A stretch of 64,000 nucleotides of DNA from Telopea speciosissima (lineage: Eukaryota > Streptophyta > Magnoliopsida > Proteales > Proteaceae), in the NCBI RefSeq assembly GCF_018873765.1, contig NC_057921.1, positions 65,771,557-65,835,556 on the forward strand, read 5' to 3'. The translations under genes were made by a program, and so were the position numbers. The notes beneath the pieces are model-generated. The model was not told the origin of the DNA and searched no databases. It saw only the letters and a list, made by a program, of their open reading frames with translations. Position 1 is the stretch's first letter. Each line of letters begins with the position of its first letter. This document shows, piece by piece, positions 48,501 to 60,821 of the stretch.

Positions 48501-48759
48501 CCCAGTAAAGGAGCTTCCATCAAGCCTTCCAGTGGCCAATCTTGGCTCAGGTGAGGTCGAGATGACAATGAACCTTGATGATACATCACTACAAGAGGTT
48601 AATGTTGCAAGCAATGTACTTCGTGAGGTCCAGTTGCAGGTCCCGCCAGAAATGTTTGATGTGTCAAAGATTATCTGTGGAACTTATTTGGATTCTAGGC
48701 TTCTGGTTCTTCGTGGGGTGAATGGATCTGCCTTGCTTTTCACTAGATCATGTGTATGA
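39553..48759 (+). CDS. ORG1: ORG1-like protein: kinase-like domain without catalytic residues fused to a PAP/fibrillin domain
   Basis: Thirteen exons in frame: 39553-39855, 39964-40007, 40090-40168, 40317-40433, 40916-41098, 41204-41290, 42304-42410, 42505-42592, 43770-43850, 43940-44016, 44746-44881, 46694-46756, 48133-48759 (stop TGA). They give 663 residues with GT-AG introns throughout. The first 60 residues are rich in Ser/Arg/Thr and poor in acids, like a chloroplast transit peptide. Residues about 90-410 follow a protein-kinase fold, but the VAIK lysine is Arg (VVLR, R126), the HRD loop reads HTELRLEN (253-260) and DFG reads ILG (274-276). Residues about 435-663 form a PAP/fibrillin domain (GRWRLLYSTGRHIGLTLRQT). 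From memory this matches Arabidopsis AT5G53450 (OBP3-responsive gene 1). Plastid location and loss of kinase activity are inferred from sequence. Confidence 0.9.
43014..43344 (-). mobile_element. two adjoining RTE-type LINE 3' ends in an ORG1 intron
   Basis: CAACAACAACTACTAAGCC...GGCTACATGGATCC (43014-43080) is followed by a second start CAACAACAACTC...GGCTACATGAATCC (43131-43344). These are reverse complements of the RTE 3' terminus (ending in TTGTTG repeats). The second piece continues into degenerate reverse-transcriptase C-terminal coding DNA. It lies in the intron 42593-43769. Confidence 0.65.
44045..44178. repeat. 42-bp tandem repeat in an ORG1 intron, three copies
   Basis: Units starting near 44053, 44095 and 44137 share TTTCACTATTTCAAAAT and TTTGCTTG plus TTTCTGGA, with a few substitutions each. 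Confidence 0.8.
46041..46260. repeat. CGAAATTTC-rich repeat in an ORG1 intron
   Basis: It begins CAAGGTTTGAAAACTCG, resembling the end of the hAT-like element at 6810. Repeated GAAATTTCAGC / GCTGAAA words run in both orientations. The right end is not clear. Confidence 0.35.
47461..47529 (-). mobile_element. SINE fragment (family S) with target duplication
   Basis: The 3' part of the same SINE as at 16550, reversed (GTGTACCCAGTGCACGAGGC ... GTCATAATGTAC). It is flanked by 21-bp near-identical TTTAAATCCCTTCAtAGaATA (47436-47456) and its copy at 47530-47550 (lower case marks mismatches). It lies in the ORG1 intron before the last exon. Confidence 0.7.
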
Positions 48760-50617
48760 AGAGGAAACTGGTAGATGTAATTCTGTATGACAACCATTAC
48801 CTGCTGTATCATTTCTTTGTACTGTCGAGGTCACATAGAAGGAAAGGAAAAGATTGGCATGTGCATTCAAAAATTAAGTTACTGAATCTATTTGGTTCAG
48901 GGGACGAAACAATAGTGCAGAGTTAATTTTAATGGTTAATTCAGATTTGGGCAAGAGATCACTGCCTGGTCTCGTGGCCCTTGCACCAGCATGGGGCTGA
49001 TGAGAGTGCACGCAAGGGCATCATGGGTGGAAATTTTGATTTCACAAGAGGTGGGGCTGTAATTTTGCGTGTTCCTATGTCTGGGAGTAGGAACCACGTG
49101 AGCAGGCAACAGTCTTTTTTCGTTCAGATTTATCATATCCTTCTAAGAAGCTTTAAGAGAACTCAACTCTTTATGCTGCAATATGTTTCCCAGAACAATT
49201 GTTGACCACAACTAGGAAATGAAAGTCAAAGACTCAAAGGTATTGCCATGTTCAACCAAACAACGATGTGAAGGAAATCTCTCCCCTCATCCTATTTCAT
49301 CATTTTTCCTTCTCACACAGCTTTCTTGGGAAGCAACGTAACAAATCTTATGTATTTCTTCCTCGTTTTCGACATTAATTTGGCTCACAGGTGAGCATAT
49401 TTGAGGAATCCATACTATTGGTGCCATCGCACTACCATTGGATTTTATACATATCAGATGATTGACAGGGCATTTATGGTGAATGTCCAAAAAACATCGA
49501 TTGTAATCGAGTACAATAATGCTGTGATATGAAACCTTAAACATATTATCAAGTGGTAGATAATTAAATCAGGAAGGAAAAAATCAAAGTGACACCAACA
49601 AAGTATTAAGGTTTCGCCCAGAAGACCATCGGACCCTTCCAATGAGAAACCTTAACATATTATTAACCATGGTTTTATTATCTTCCATCTTCAGGGCACT
49701 CTTCTAATTATTATCTCTTGTCAGAATTTGAAATCCTGCCAGTATGCTACGACACCAACTCCTCCCCTCCCTCCCCCCCCCGCCCAAAAAAAATAAAAAT
49801 AAAAAAGGGTTATGAAATCATACTTGAGGATCAAATCAGCCAAAATCGATCTCAGAAACCCTAAAATCATCCCCTCATCTGAAAACCCAAAGATCCATTG
49901 AGAAAAACCTTAGAATCAGCTGGACCGGAACGTCCAGAATTGGGATCAGCCACAGTTGATTCCGATCGATCCAATTCTGATTTTTGGAAGTCTTCAAAGT
50001 TAGAAAGGGTCGGGTGGCCCATGGTTGAGGATATGAGCATGTATGCCATGCCAGTAAAATAACACAGTGGTATTAGGAGTGAGCAACACATGCAACTGTT
50101 GAGGGCTATTAAAAAGGGTTCTGATTCTTATTAAATGTCTGTCCCCTGAACAAAATTGCAGAGGCTGCCGTTCATACAGTAAATTCTCACTAGGTTACAC
50201 AACAATGTATTCCTAACCGTTTCAACACTTTTTAAGTAACAAAAACTAGGCCCAAACATGCTATCACTTCTTGAAGCTTTGCCATGAAATCCTTCTCTTC
50301 CATCGTTTCTTCTGGACAGCTGTAGATGACTTCACACAAACCATCACAAAAGCTACCAAAGCACCGGTGCCCGCCATGCTCCTTCCCCACCAGTTGAACC
50401 TTTGAAGGATAAGTCCTCGCTGTTTGCATGATTAAGAGATCCCATGAAGAAAAGTAGAGGTACTCAATGCAGTTGAACTGTCCGTTGGAAAACAACCAAA
50501 AGGCAAGAAGTATGTCTCATTAAAGGGTCAGAACTTTAGAATCTCAGATTAATATGAATTTAAGCTCAAACAGTATCATTTCGAACTTACAAGGAAATGA
50601 AAGACACCTATAAGTCC
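48760..50617. other. region between the convergent ORG1-like and SF3A3 genes
   Basis: It contains both 3' UTRs. A C-rich then A-rich tract at 49760-49806 is followed by GATTC/CCGATC-rich text (49850-49990) like that at 12882-13230. No coding sequence was recognised. Confidence 0.5.
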
Positions 50618-53600
50618 TTAGATCAGGCCCTGGCGTTGCAGATCAGTGTATGTCTTCTTGTTGTAGATGTTACCTTCCTTGTCTTCATACTCTTCTTCAA
50701 GATCCGGACGCCACTTATTTAATCCTTGCCTTTCATGTATCCTCTCCCACAACAATCTTGCTTCCTACATTGAAGAGAAGTATCTTGGATCAGAGTATGT
50801 TTGACGTGTGTAAAGTTCTTCAACTTTTTTTCCCCCTTCTCTTTGTGCACGTATGTGTGTGTGGACACTTGGAGTGGGGTTACAAGTTGTGCGGGCTGGG
50901 CCAGGTTTTCCAAGACCCAGATTGAACCTGAGGTCACTTATGATCAGCACAAACCTGGAAAAGAAAAGGCGGACCAACCTCAGACAACATGTTTTTGGGG
51001 CCCAAGTAACAGTGCCATGATTCACGTGGGAATAGACTTGCACAAGGAGAAACTCTGTTTCCAGGGAAAAAGTTCTCAATATAGGCATGCTTAATAGGAC
51101 AATAATATCTACCTCCACCTCTTCTTTTCCTGAATCTAGTTTTTTATACACAAACATTCACAAAATAAGTGATATTTAACATCTTTACAGGCCGTATAAA
51201 AACTAGAACTGCATCAGTGTGGTCTTAAGTACCACAGTAGTCCTTGGGTTGAGTCTCACAGGATCTATGGCATGAAATAACAGAAGCACATTTTATGACT
51301 ACACGACAAGATTTGATCTGATATGGAATGATTCTAAAGAAATAGGGAGTTCATTGTTTGGTATTTTCTTGGTAATTTATTGGACCACTGACAAGAATAT
51401 GCAACAGAGATCTGCAGAGTAGGTTAATCTTTTGGCGTATTAGATTCCCAAGGCAGAATACAATGATTCGTTTACTACGGGAAAATTTCCTCAATATTTG
51501 ACTGGGATCAGAGAATCAGACCCCAAAATCTAAAAAAGAAACTTTAGTTACAAGATAACAGTGAGACATCATACCTTTATTGATGTAATTTCATTGAAAT
51601 TCTTGGTGTTTGGAATCCCAAGGCAGCGCATTCCATGCTGATGACGCCACTCCTTAAAGTGCCGCTCAAAAGCCCTACGGCCCCAATAGCTATGATTTCC
51701 ACATATTTCACACTTGAATTCCTGAAAGGCAGGGTAAAACCCCATCATATCAAACGGTACATCATATTTCTAAGCATCTGAAAACCAGGAGTTATTTTTA
51801 CTCTCTGTCCTAAAAATAGTCTTGTTTGTAAAAAACCTGCATTTTAGGGAGGTTGGAGTCAATGCATTAATTACTCACTAATTCAAAACCTGTTTCCAAC
51901 ATCTACCCATATTAGTTTGGCTTATGTAATAGAAAGAACAATTATGACAGGTGAATACAATAAATGTGTGGATGATTAAATAAGTAAACTATGGGGAATC
52001 CAACAAAACTTCGTATCTTCTTGGCTTTTAAAACGAACAAACATTTTGGGGCAGTGAAAACCTCAAATAACTTTCTTTTTGGTTGTGTTGGCCTTTGGCC
52101 ACTTCTTGTTGTTGAACTATATATCAAGTAGACATTGCTATTTCTTTCTAAAAAATATGTTATTCATTAAAAAAGAAAAGATATAACCAACATGTATGTC
52201 ACATGCTTCCGGAGTGTTGTGTGATCAACATATTCCTTTAAAATTCGAAGGAAAATTTTATAGGATGGAAATCAACCAGCAATAATATATGAAGCTAAAT
52301 GTTGGGCAGTGAAGAAACATCATATAAACAAACTTAGTGTAGCTCAAATGAGGATGCTGAGATGGAGGAGTGGCAACACTTAAAAAGATAAAATAAGGAA
52401 TGAATAAATTAAAGCTACTTTGAGGTGGATTGGACATCTGCAATAGAGGCCTTTGAATGCTCCAGTACAGAAGGATGATTTGATTAGATTGAAGGAGCTA
52501 AAAGAGCTGTGGTAGGCCTAAAATGACTCTATGGGAAGTGGTGAGGAAAGACATGCATAGCGTGGGACTAGTAACAAGTATGGCGTTGAATAGAGCTGAT
52601 TGGAGAAGAAGGATCCAAGTAGCTGACCCCATTTAGTTGGGAAAAAGTTGAGTTGAGTTGAAACTGCTAAGATAGAGCAATGGTGCAATTTTGAGAAAAC
52701 TAAGAAAATTGATACATGCACACATGTATAAAACACATTTATACATGAAATTTTTATTGGCAATTGGATATATTTTCATTTACATAATACATGAACTTTC
52801 TATTGCAATTAGATATATTCATTAATTTCTAGAAAAATATACAGGTATAAATATATTTCATATGTAACTGATCTGGAAAAAAAATCAACTAGGATATACA
52901 GAAGAAAAAAAAAAATACAATTGCCAATGAAAAATAGTAGCAGTAATAGTAATAATAATAATAGGATGAACCACTACCATCCATGCTACCCAGTGTGAAC
53001 TGTGGAGGCTTCTACAGATGATTGAAATAATACCTGACCAAGACCATGAAGCTTATACAACCAGTAAGGAATAGGCTTGCCATCCCATCCCATTGGCAAC
53101 TTGAGAGGATTATAGATCTGTTGGTCTTCTTCATCACTTTCAGTATCAGCTTGTACTTCTTCCTGCTTGAAATTTAAGAAAGTAAATATTTTTTATTCTC
53201 CAACAGCAGAAACAAGAGAACAGAAAAAAAAAAGATTTGGGCTTGACCATTAAGAGATTTTCAATCCCAATCAAACTACTCAGGGAATAATTTACTAGTC
53301 ACCAATTTACAGCTCAACTCATGTTTTAGACAGAAAGTAATGTAACCAAACCACAGTATTTGTAAAGGAAAATATGTTTCTAAGTGAATATGCATGATGG
53401 ATCACTACATTGGTTAGCTTGAATAGAACCTCCCTTTATCCCTTCTCTTTCTCTTTGCACAACGAAATTATATCAATTGGAAGAGGTAACCCAAAAGTAG
53501 GAGCCCAGGACTAAGAAAAACAAGAAGTTCAGATAAAGTCAACTTTGCTTATTAAAGATCCTCTCTTTTGAACCAAGACCTAAAAGCCTAATGACTAAAT

Positions 53601-56600
53601 ATTACCTCATTGTATTTTCATAATCAAGGCAAAGGTTTATAAATTCTTCCCAAACTTTTTCTTTTCTTTTGTTCTTTATTCCTTTGTTATATTTTTCTCG
53701 TCATCTGAGAGGTAAACCATTTCATTGACAATAAAAAGAAAGGGAAAAAAAATATATTAATAAATAAATCAGTAAATCCCTAAATAAAACAATACAAATA
53801 ACAAAGAATCTTCATTGGTTTGTTTCCTTGACAAAGGACACACCAGCTAACCCCACTTAGAGATTATAATTCGTTAGTGTTTAGAGATTATAATTCTTGA
53901 GTGTCTCATAGACAAGCCACAAATATATTAGGCAGTAAAAATTCCACCCAGAAAAAGGGGAGATACAGCCAAAAGAATTTGCCCGTTGATTTCCACAAAC
54001 AATATATAACATTAATATAAACAACAAAATTTATCAAGTATGAAAGTGTAACATCACCTCTTCGCGCTCTGCTTCCATTTCCTCGTATGTTAAAGCCTGT
54101 TTCTTCTCAACATTTTCTTTAGTTTGCAATATTGTCTGCATATTATCACAAATAAAACCATCAAAATCTTCTAAAGATACACATAGAGGTTTGTGTGCAT
54201 CTAAGATTGCTATTTAGTGGTGTTTGTCACCCTGGTCCAAGGTTTTAAACCTCAGTTTGCACATCAACTTTCGTCCAGGTCGAAATCAAATGGAATCCTT
54301 ATCATGGTAATTTCCCCCCAGAATTTTATATATATATATATATATATATGCTTCTGTTAAGATTTAATGGGTATCGTAAAAACTCTCAAATATCAAAAAT
54401 TCAAAACAGCTGAGAGCATAATGGATTGAAATTTTAGAAACTCTGCTGGAATTTAAAACCTTGGCTGAATCAGAGAATATTTGATTTAAGCTGTGATAAA
54501 AGGAAAACTGGACCAAGAGATAGATAGAACTACAAAATATATAGAAGATGCAAACCTCAGTTAGCAGTTCACACAGGTGTTTTATCTTGGCCTCTATCAG
54601 AGCAATCTCTTTTGAATTATCAATCTGTTGTGAAGATGCAGCATTACCATTTTGTTCTAAACCACGTGAGAACTTAGCAAAATGTTTTCTGTCCAATTGC
54701 TCAAGAGGTGTATGCTGAACAAAAGGAAAAAAGTAATTCAAGTTAAGCAGGATAATAAATCTTCAAATATTAAGGTTTCAAAAGAAAATTTGACCAAAAC
54801 ATTATGCCTGATAGTTAGAAACCTTTTCTTTTGCATAGGAAAAGCATGTCAGTCATTACAACCTTAGTTGTAGTTCTATGTCTGATGGGCTGAACAGCCG
54901 GAACTACAAGACCAATTGTGGGCAACTTATAGGATAACTGAAATCAAAACTAAATATGAACTTAATAAAAGAAGACTGAATGTAATATAGTTTTTAAATT
55001 TAAAATCATGCAGAATCTTTCTACATATAATAAACCCAGCAAATGCAATTGGGGCCTCAGAAGTAGAAATTGCATGGATAAAAAGACATCAGCTAACAGA
55101 GAAAAGGCATAGCTTTTAACGTAAGCACACAAACAGAGAGTTAAAGCCTCTGTTTCAAAGGAAAAAAGTAAGAGAATTAAAGCCTTCGACTGAATTGGAG
55201 AATTAATACCTTTGTGAGGAAAAGCCTCTCAGCACGTTGCTGAACAGTACCACCAGCTTTCAGTCCTAAAGCAGCCAATGCCTGAAAGAGGCGAAAAGAT
55301 GGGAATTAACATAATAAAAATAAAAGGAATTTTCAAATTATATACTTCAGTTACTCCAGACAAATGGACACATAAACCGGAGAATCAAACCTCAGTGAAC
55401 TTCATATCACTGGATTCTCTAACTTTTGGGGTACACAGATTAACAAAGTTAATCAAAACTAGTAAAATTCACTGTACGGGGTTGGTGCCTGTGGTGGCAT
55501 AGGGTTCACAGTGTACTCACTGTTATTGTTGTATCACTAGCTTGTACATTTATCCCCCACCCCCACCCCCACCGCAACCCCTCCCCCCCCCCTTGGGATG
55601 CAGCTCCAAGAAGGAAGAAGAAGAAGAAGAAACCCTGAACTTAGGGTTTGAATAGGGAGCCGTAGGTTAGGAGTTATATTTTCATACTTAGTTTATTTTT
55701 ATGTTTTTTAGATTGAACCGGGTTGAAATTGGTCGCATCCAATTGGTTCAATGGGTCCAATGGGTTTAATTTAAGTGAAGAGCTCCTATTGGCACATAGG
55801 TTCTTATATCCTATTGGCTAATGGGGAATCTTCTTTTAAATTAATTGTTTTAAGTTAGAGTATTTTAATTTAAGTTAAGTAGGGGTAGTTAGGACATTTT
55901 AAGTTTTAAATTAGTCCAATTAGATTTAAACCTCTCCCTTCCACGATTTTGTGAAGGAGAGGCCTTTAAGTTGTAATAGGATTTGGCCTTAGGCTTTTAT
56001 TATAAATAAGAATATCGTGGGAGGCTCCCCCACAACAGATTTGAATTTAAAAATACAAATTTTCGTGGCTGTTTGCTGCTCCTTGCTCTTGTGAGTGTGT
56101 TGCATCCTTGTGGGCTTATCAAGGTGGAAGGGTGGGTGGAATCCTGCGACTCCTTACACCGTGACGGCAGGGAGGGTCTCTCTTCGAAGGTGATTTCATC
56201 CTTCATCCCTCAATTTACTGCCAGTGGAATCCTATGGTGAGTTGAGATTTAATTTTCTGTTTTAGCCTTCCTTCTCCTTCCCCAATCAATTCCTCTTTTA
56301 TTTTCTGTTTTGATTCATAAAACCCTAGTTCTATAAAACCCTATTGAAACCCCAAACCCTAAAATCCCTCTTCTCCTTTAAACCCTAAAAAACCCTAATT
56401 TTCTGCTGGGACATATTCAGCCATCAGAAAACCTCCCTGCTGCAGCCGAACCTTCCCCCTAGTCCCTCTAACACTCGACCTTAACCCCTGCCCCTGAATC
56501 CTACTGTAAACCCTAGTTTTGGCTATTTTCCTAATTTTAAAAACCCGAAACCCTAATCCTAATTTCTGCAGGATTTTAAAACTTATTCAAATTCAGATAT

Positions 56601-59600
56601 TTTTATACCATTTGACCCTCTAAACCTGCAGATTAAAACCCTATAAACCCTATTCCCAAATTCCCATCCTAAACCCTAATTTTGCCCTAAAACAGCCTCT
56701 ACTCAGTCCTAAACAGCAGGCTTGACCCAAGCTTGATTCCAATTGGCTCCTAGTAGGATTATCTCCTATTCTAGGACTACATTACCCCCCCCCCCCCCAA
56801 AGAAAAAAAGAAGAAGAAATAACTAACATTATGCCAATGGTAGTAGGGGTTTAATGTTTTTGAAAACAGAAGTGGCAGAAATCGGTGTTCATGGAAAACT
56901 TCTGCCATTTTGCATGATTTTACTGTCATTTGAAAGTGATTTAATTAATTTTCCAATGATATCAAGTTCTCGCAAACCCATGACAATATGAGAAACCGTT
57001 GTTTTTAAACCAGACTGAATGAGCAGTTGAACCATAAAAACCCCAGAATCAAACACATCTTTGGTTATCGGCTTTCCAGTTAGAACCTCTGTTTTTTCAC
57101 TGAAAACCATGGTCAAACTGGGAAAACTTGAACTGGGCATGTTGTTAATTTGCTGTCTAGCCCAGTTTAAAAACTATGAGGGAAAGTAATGGCCAGATCA
57201 CTGACAGGGATTCAACTTATTGAAGATTCTTCCTTTTTAAATCAAAGTACTTTCCTATGTTCAGATTCTTTATATTGGAAGTGTACTTAGACATCCAAGG
57301 TGTGGCTATGTCTACTTTCTTCGCATATCTTTTCTATTTTATCCAATTGATTATGCAAGTCTTTTGTGCTTTGGTTGAAGAAAAATGTAGTCTGTTGGCC
57401 CAAAATATGGTAAGTAGAAAAGGTGTTAACCTCCTTTAATCTTTCAGGTCCCACTTCGATTAGCTCCTCCACACTGCTGTAGTAATCTAGATCAATTACA
57501 GAATCCAGAGATGAAGCATGTCCATTTTCTGGACTCTTATTTTCCCATCCTTGTATCTTACCATCCATCCAGAGTTCTTCAAATTCAGTTTCAACCTGCA
57601 AGAAGCCAGTCACTATTTCAGAATGGTGATATAGCATAAAGCAATTGAAAGACAATGAACCTTAACATAATTAGTCAGTCCAAATCCCTATTGTTATTTT
57701 TTTAATGATTTTTTAAAAGAAAATCCACATAGTTTATCACTATTACTAACATCTAGGATGGCCTATCCTCATAAACAGAAGTAAGAATTAAGCTTAAAAC
57801 CTGAAACTGGCCACTTAAACTAGAGAACTTCACTGCCCTAAAGTTGGCATCATAGGAAAAAAGTATCCCATAGACACATACATTTAATATTGTAAACTTA
57901 GCAAGATACAATAAAGTAAGAATGCACTTCAGAGTGCCTATAAGATCATTGACATCTATGCAATGGTACTAAATCATTTGTACAGTAAACTAACCAAAGC
58001 AGCTAAGTAATGAAAAATACAGAATGCAACTGAGGAAAAACCTTTGAGAACACCCTGTCAAGGTCTTGCAAGGGCTCCTTGCGCTGAAAGAAATATATTA
58101 GATATTCCAGTAGATGCTCCAAATATTCCCGATACTGTCTACAGAGACAAAAGCAACAAACAAAAACAAAACTATTACTTCATGTCAAGACATAAAACAC
58201 ACATGAAATCTTAGTAGAAGTGGAAAAAATATCTGTCAATTTCTATAGCAAGCAGAACCAATAAAAGGATTACCTGGTTAACTTATGGTTGCGAGGGATT
58301 TTATGTGGTTGTGCAAACACATCCAGGTAGGCAGAGTACTCAATGGGCTCTCCAAACTTAGAATTAACATACTCATTATATAATTCATGCAAGTCCAGGT
58401 ATCGGCCAAAAGCTTCCTGAAAAAATAAATCTCGATTAGTGAAAAAAAAAAACAAAAATTTTTTTTTTTTTGGGAGGGGGGGGGGGTGGGTGGTGGTGTT
58501 GGGGGAGGTTGCTTGTAAGAGGGTAGGTAATGATGTCGTAAATAAGCTAGATATTATAATAAAAGGGAAAAATTAGTCTCCCGATTTCTTGCGTTGGATT
58601 TCATTAAGAAGAGCAGTGGACCAGAGTAAGCAACATAAAGTGTGATGTGAAGCAAATTGGTCAAGTTATTTTCTTTTTCTCTGGATATGGTTTAGTTTGC
58701 CCATGATTTACATATATAAAATAAATGGCCTTGACTACAACTCACCTAAGGGCTGTGTTTTTTTGGTGGGGGGTGATGGGGGAAGAGTTCATATTTTCCA
58801 ATCACTTTGATGCAATTTTACAGGAGAGAAGCAGCATTTCCAGACAAAATGACAGCTTAAGTGAAGCTCTTGGTGTGTTTCTTGCATATAATGAAATTAA
58901 TCACAGGAACAGAAGAAAGTAAAAGCTTTCTAAAACAACATTTTAGTAAGATAAAGAAAATGACAGTCACAAAAACACTCATAAAACATGTTATTCATGA
59001 AATTTTTTGCTCAAAATTGTACAGCACAGTGCAAAAGGAAAGGTGTCAAGCAATACCTATTGAGACTACCACTAATCATCCTTAAATTAAGTGAAGATGC
59101 AAAACACTTCCACTGCAGTAAGATACTGTCACTAAAAATCAGAAAGAGGGGTGGGGGGCAAAAGATAAGAGTGTTACCTCGCCACTGAACTCAACATGTG
59201 GTTCTTGTTTGAGTAATTCTTCATACTCCTCCCCCGCATCAACAACACGTGCAACTGGATGACGTCTGTGGTACTCACGAATCTGCAAAGGTTGCATAGA
59301 TTTAATTTTCATTAAGTCGTGATTACATTTCCATTAACATCAGTGAGAAAGCACAAGTTGAGGGCTGGCAAAAGATACAAAGGCACTAGGCAAGGTAGTG
59401 AGAAACACGGCAGGACTTGTGATTTAATGAATTAATGGCTCTAGATAGAATTGAATGGTGGAACACGTAGCCAACCTCAAGTATACAACAACAGCAACAA
59501 CAAGCCTTATCCCAACGAAATGGGGTTGGCTACATGGATCCTTACCCTCCAATCAGCTCTATTCAAGGTCATACTTGATACAAGGCCTAAGCTATGCATG

Positions 59601-60748
59601 TCTTTCCTCACCACTTCTCCCAAGTCATTTTGGGTCTCTGCCCCTGGGATCTTTTAACTGTATCTGAATCAAATCTCTCCTCTTTACGGAGCATCTAAAA
59701 GGCCTCCGTTGAACATGGCCATGCCACCTAAAATGATTTCTTGTAGCTTATCATGTATTGGAGCTACTCCCAAATCAGTTCTAATTTGACCATTCCTTAC
59801 TTTAACTTTACTAATTTTGCCACAGATCGACCTCAACATCCTCATCTTAGCTACACTAAGTAAATCTATTTGATGCTTTTTAACTGCCCAACATTCCACA
59901 CCATACATCATATCGCCAACCTTAAGTCTTTAGATGGGATAATGCTTTGCATGGGTAACTTGTATGATCAATTCTAATATTTTATTAGAATGAAGCCCAT
60001 TCGTCTCTCTTTCAAGTTTCAGTTTTTTACAATTATAATAACTGTTTGAGGGTGGACCTTGGTGGTGGTAGAAGTGTAAGGTTGCTCCATCGTGACCAAG
60101 TGATCACAGGTTCGGTCTCTGGAAACAGCGTCTCTGCGAAGTGGGGGTAAACCCGAGTACGTTATGGCCCTCCCCAGACCCCGCAGTGGCGGGAGCCTCG
60201 TGCCCTGGGTATGCCCCAATGAATGTTTGTCGATGAATCGTTCGTGTGAAAATCAGAATGAGAAAAGGAGAAAGATTTGAGTCGAAATAAGCGTACTTAC
60301 CTCTTTCAGTCTGTCATAAAACGCACTAAACACATTGGTTCCGGTCGCAGTCTGACCTCCGAGAGCAGCAATCTCGTCCTTCCTTGCGTTATCTTTATCT
60401 TCGTAAATTTCATTCTGCAAAATAGTGATATTCATTAAACAAATCAGGGTACTCTAGTTGAACATTAAGAAACAGAAAATTTCAGATAGAACTTCAATTA
60501 TGGAAGTGAAAAAGAAGGGGAAAACTTTGTTTTCACCCACTTTCGAAATTACAAAATAGGTATAGGAGACTCACGAGTTTCTCAGTGGTGGAAATGATAG
60601 AATCGATCATGTTTCGAACACGGTGACTTTGAAACAGACGTTCCCGGTTTGAAGCAGGCTCTTTCTGGAGGTCCTTCACTATAAGCCGTTCGAGTCGCTC
60701 TACTTCCTCGTGACCTGCCCTCGTTACTTCCAGGAGAGTCGAAGACAT
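50618..60748 (-). CDS. SF3A3: Splicing factor 3A subunit 3 (SF3a60/SAP61; Arabidopsis ATROPOS)
   Basis: SF3A subunit of the U2 snRNP, acting in pre-spliceosome assembly in the nucleus. Twelve exons, read right to left: 60748-60575, 60414-60301, 59282-59178, 58416-58274, 58138-58042, 57595-57431, 55281-55210, 54714-54556, 54135-54058, 53162-53034, 51721-51575, 50764-50618 (stop TAA). They give 509 residues with GT-AG introns and consistent phases, close to the Arabidopsis length as I recall it. The N-terminus [20 protein letters not shown] starts the family's conserved region. A SAP-like segment ([20 protein letters not shown]) is exon 7. The C-terminal matrin-type C2H2 zinc finger is [19 protein letters not shown], with C416, C419, H433 and H439. 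The product ends in [11 protein letters not shown], the usual family terminus. Introns carry RTE, SINE and LTR-like insertions. Confidence 0.96.
52262..52665 (+). mobile_element. RTE-type LINE 3' part in an SF3A3 intron
   Basis: On the plus strand it encodes degenerate RTE reverse-transcriptase C-terminal text ([20 protein letters not shown], then QMRMLRW) with stops. It ends near GACCCCATTTAGTTGGGA and GTTGAGTTGAG. It lies antisense to SF3A3 in the intron 51722-53033. Confidence 0.7.
55560..56780 (+). repeat. LTR-like and AAACCCTA-rich insertion in an SF3A3 intron
   Basis: 55700-56240 looks like an LTR or a retroelement leader: TTATTATAAATAAG (TATA-like, about 55997), then CGTGGGAGGCTCCCCCAC and a GTGTGTTGCATCC-containing segment. 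56320-56700 holds many AAACCCTA/AAACCCT words spread over 380 bp. No second LTR, gag or pol was found. It occupies most of the intron 55282-57430. Confidence 0.4.
56851..57176. repeat. possible MITE with TTTTTGAAAAC / GTTTAAAAACTATG ends
   Basis: The left end TAATGTTTTTGAAAACAG and the right end CCCAGTTTAAAAACTATG are loosely inverted. The interior has CCAGTT/AACTGG words in both orientations. The target duplication is not clear. Confidence 0.3.
59486..59935 (-). mobile_element. 5'-truncated RTE-type LINE in an SF3A3 intron
   Basis: The best-preserved RTE copy here. The minus strand encodes [29 protein letters not shown] and [13 protein letters not shown], the C-terminal end of plant RTE reverse transcriptases. 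It ends in the 3' signature whose plus-strand form is CAACAACAAGCCTTATCCCA. It lies in the intron 59283-60300, in the same orientation as SF3A3. Confidence 0.85.
60055..60218 (+). mobile_element. SINE (family S) in an SF3A3 intron
   Basis: It has a B-box-like GGTTCGGTC, a GAGTACGTTATGGCCC core and GCCCTGGGTATGCCCC at the 3' end, matching the SINE at 16550 over nearly its whole length. No T-tail or clear target duplication was seen. Confidence 0.75.
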
Positions 60749-60812
60749 TTTCTTCGAATAGGGGCCTTTGATCAGCTCCTCGAATTCGCTTGCAGGAATA
60801 GACTGAATCGAT

Positions 60813-60821
60813 CTAGGGTTT
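60813..60821 (-). promoter_or_regulatory. telo-box (AAACCCTAG) in the SF3A3 leader
   Basis: It lies 65-73 bp upstream of the SF3A3 start codon, on the gene's own strand. The position fits the telo-box of plant housekeeping genes near the transcription start. Confidence 0.4.

Noticed and set aside
56320..56700. Interstitial telomere array (AAACCCT)n
   Set aside because: The motifs are scattered and out of register, not a tandem array, so a telomere-repair origin is not supported.
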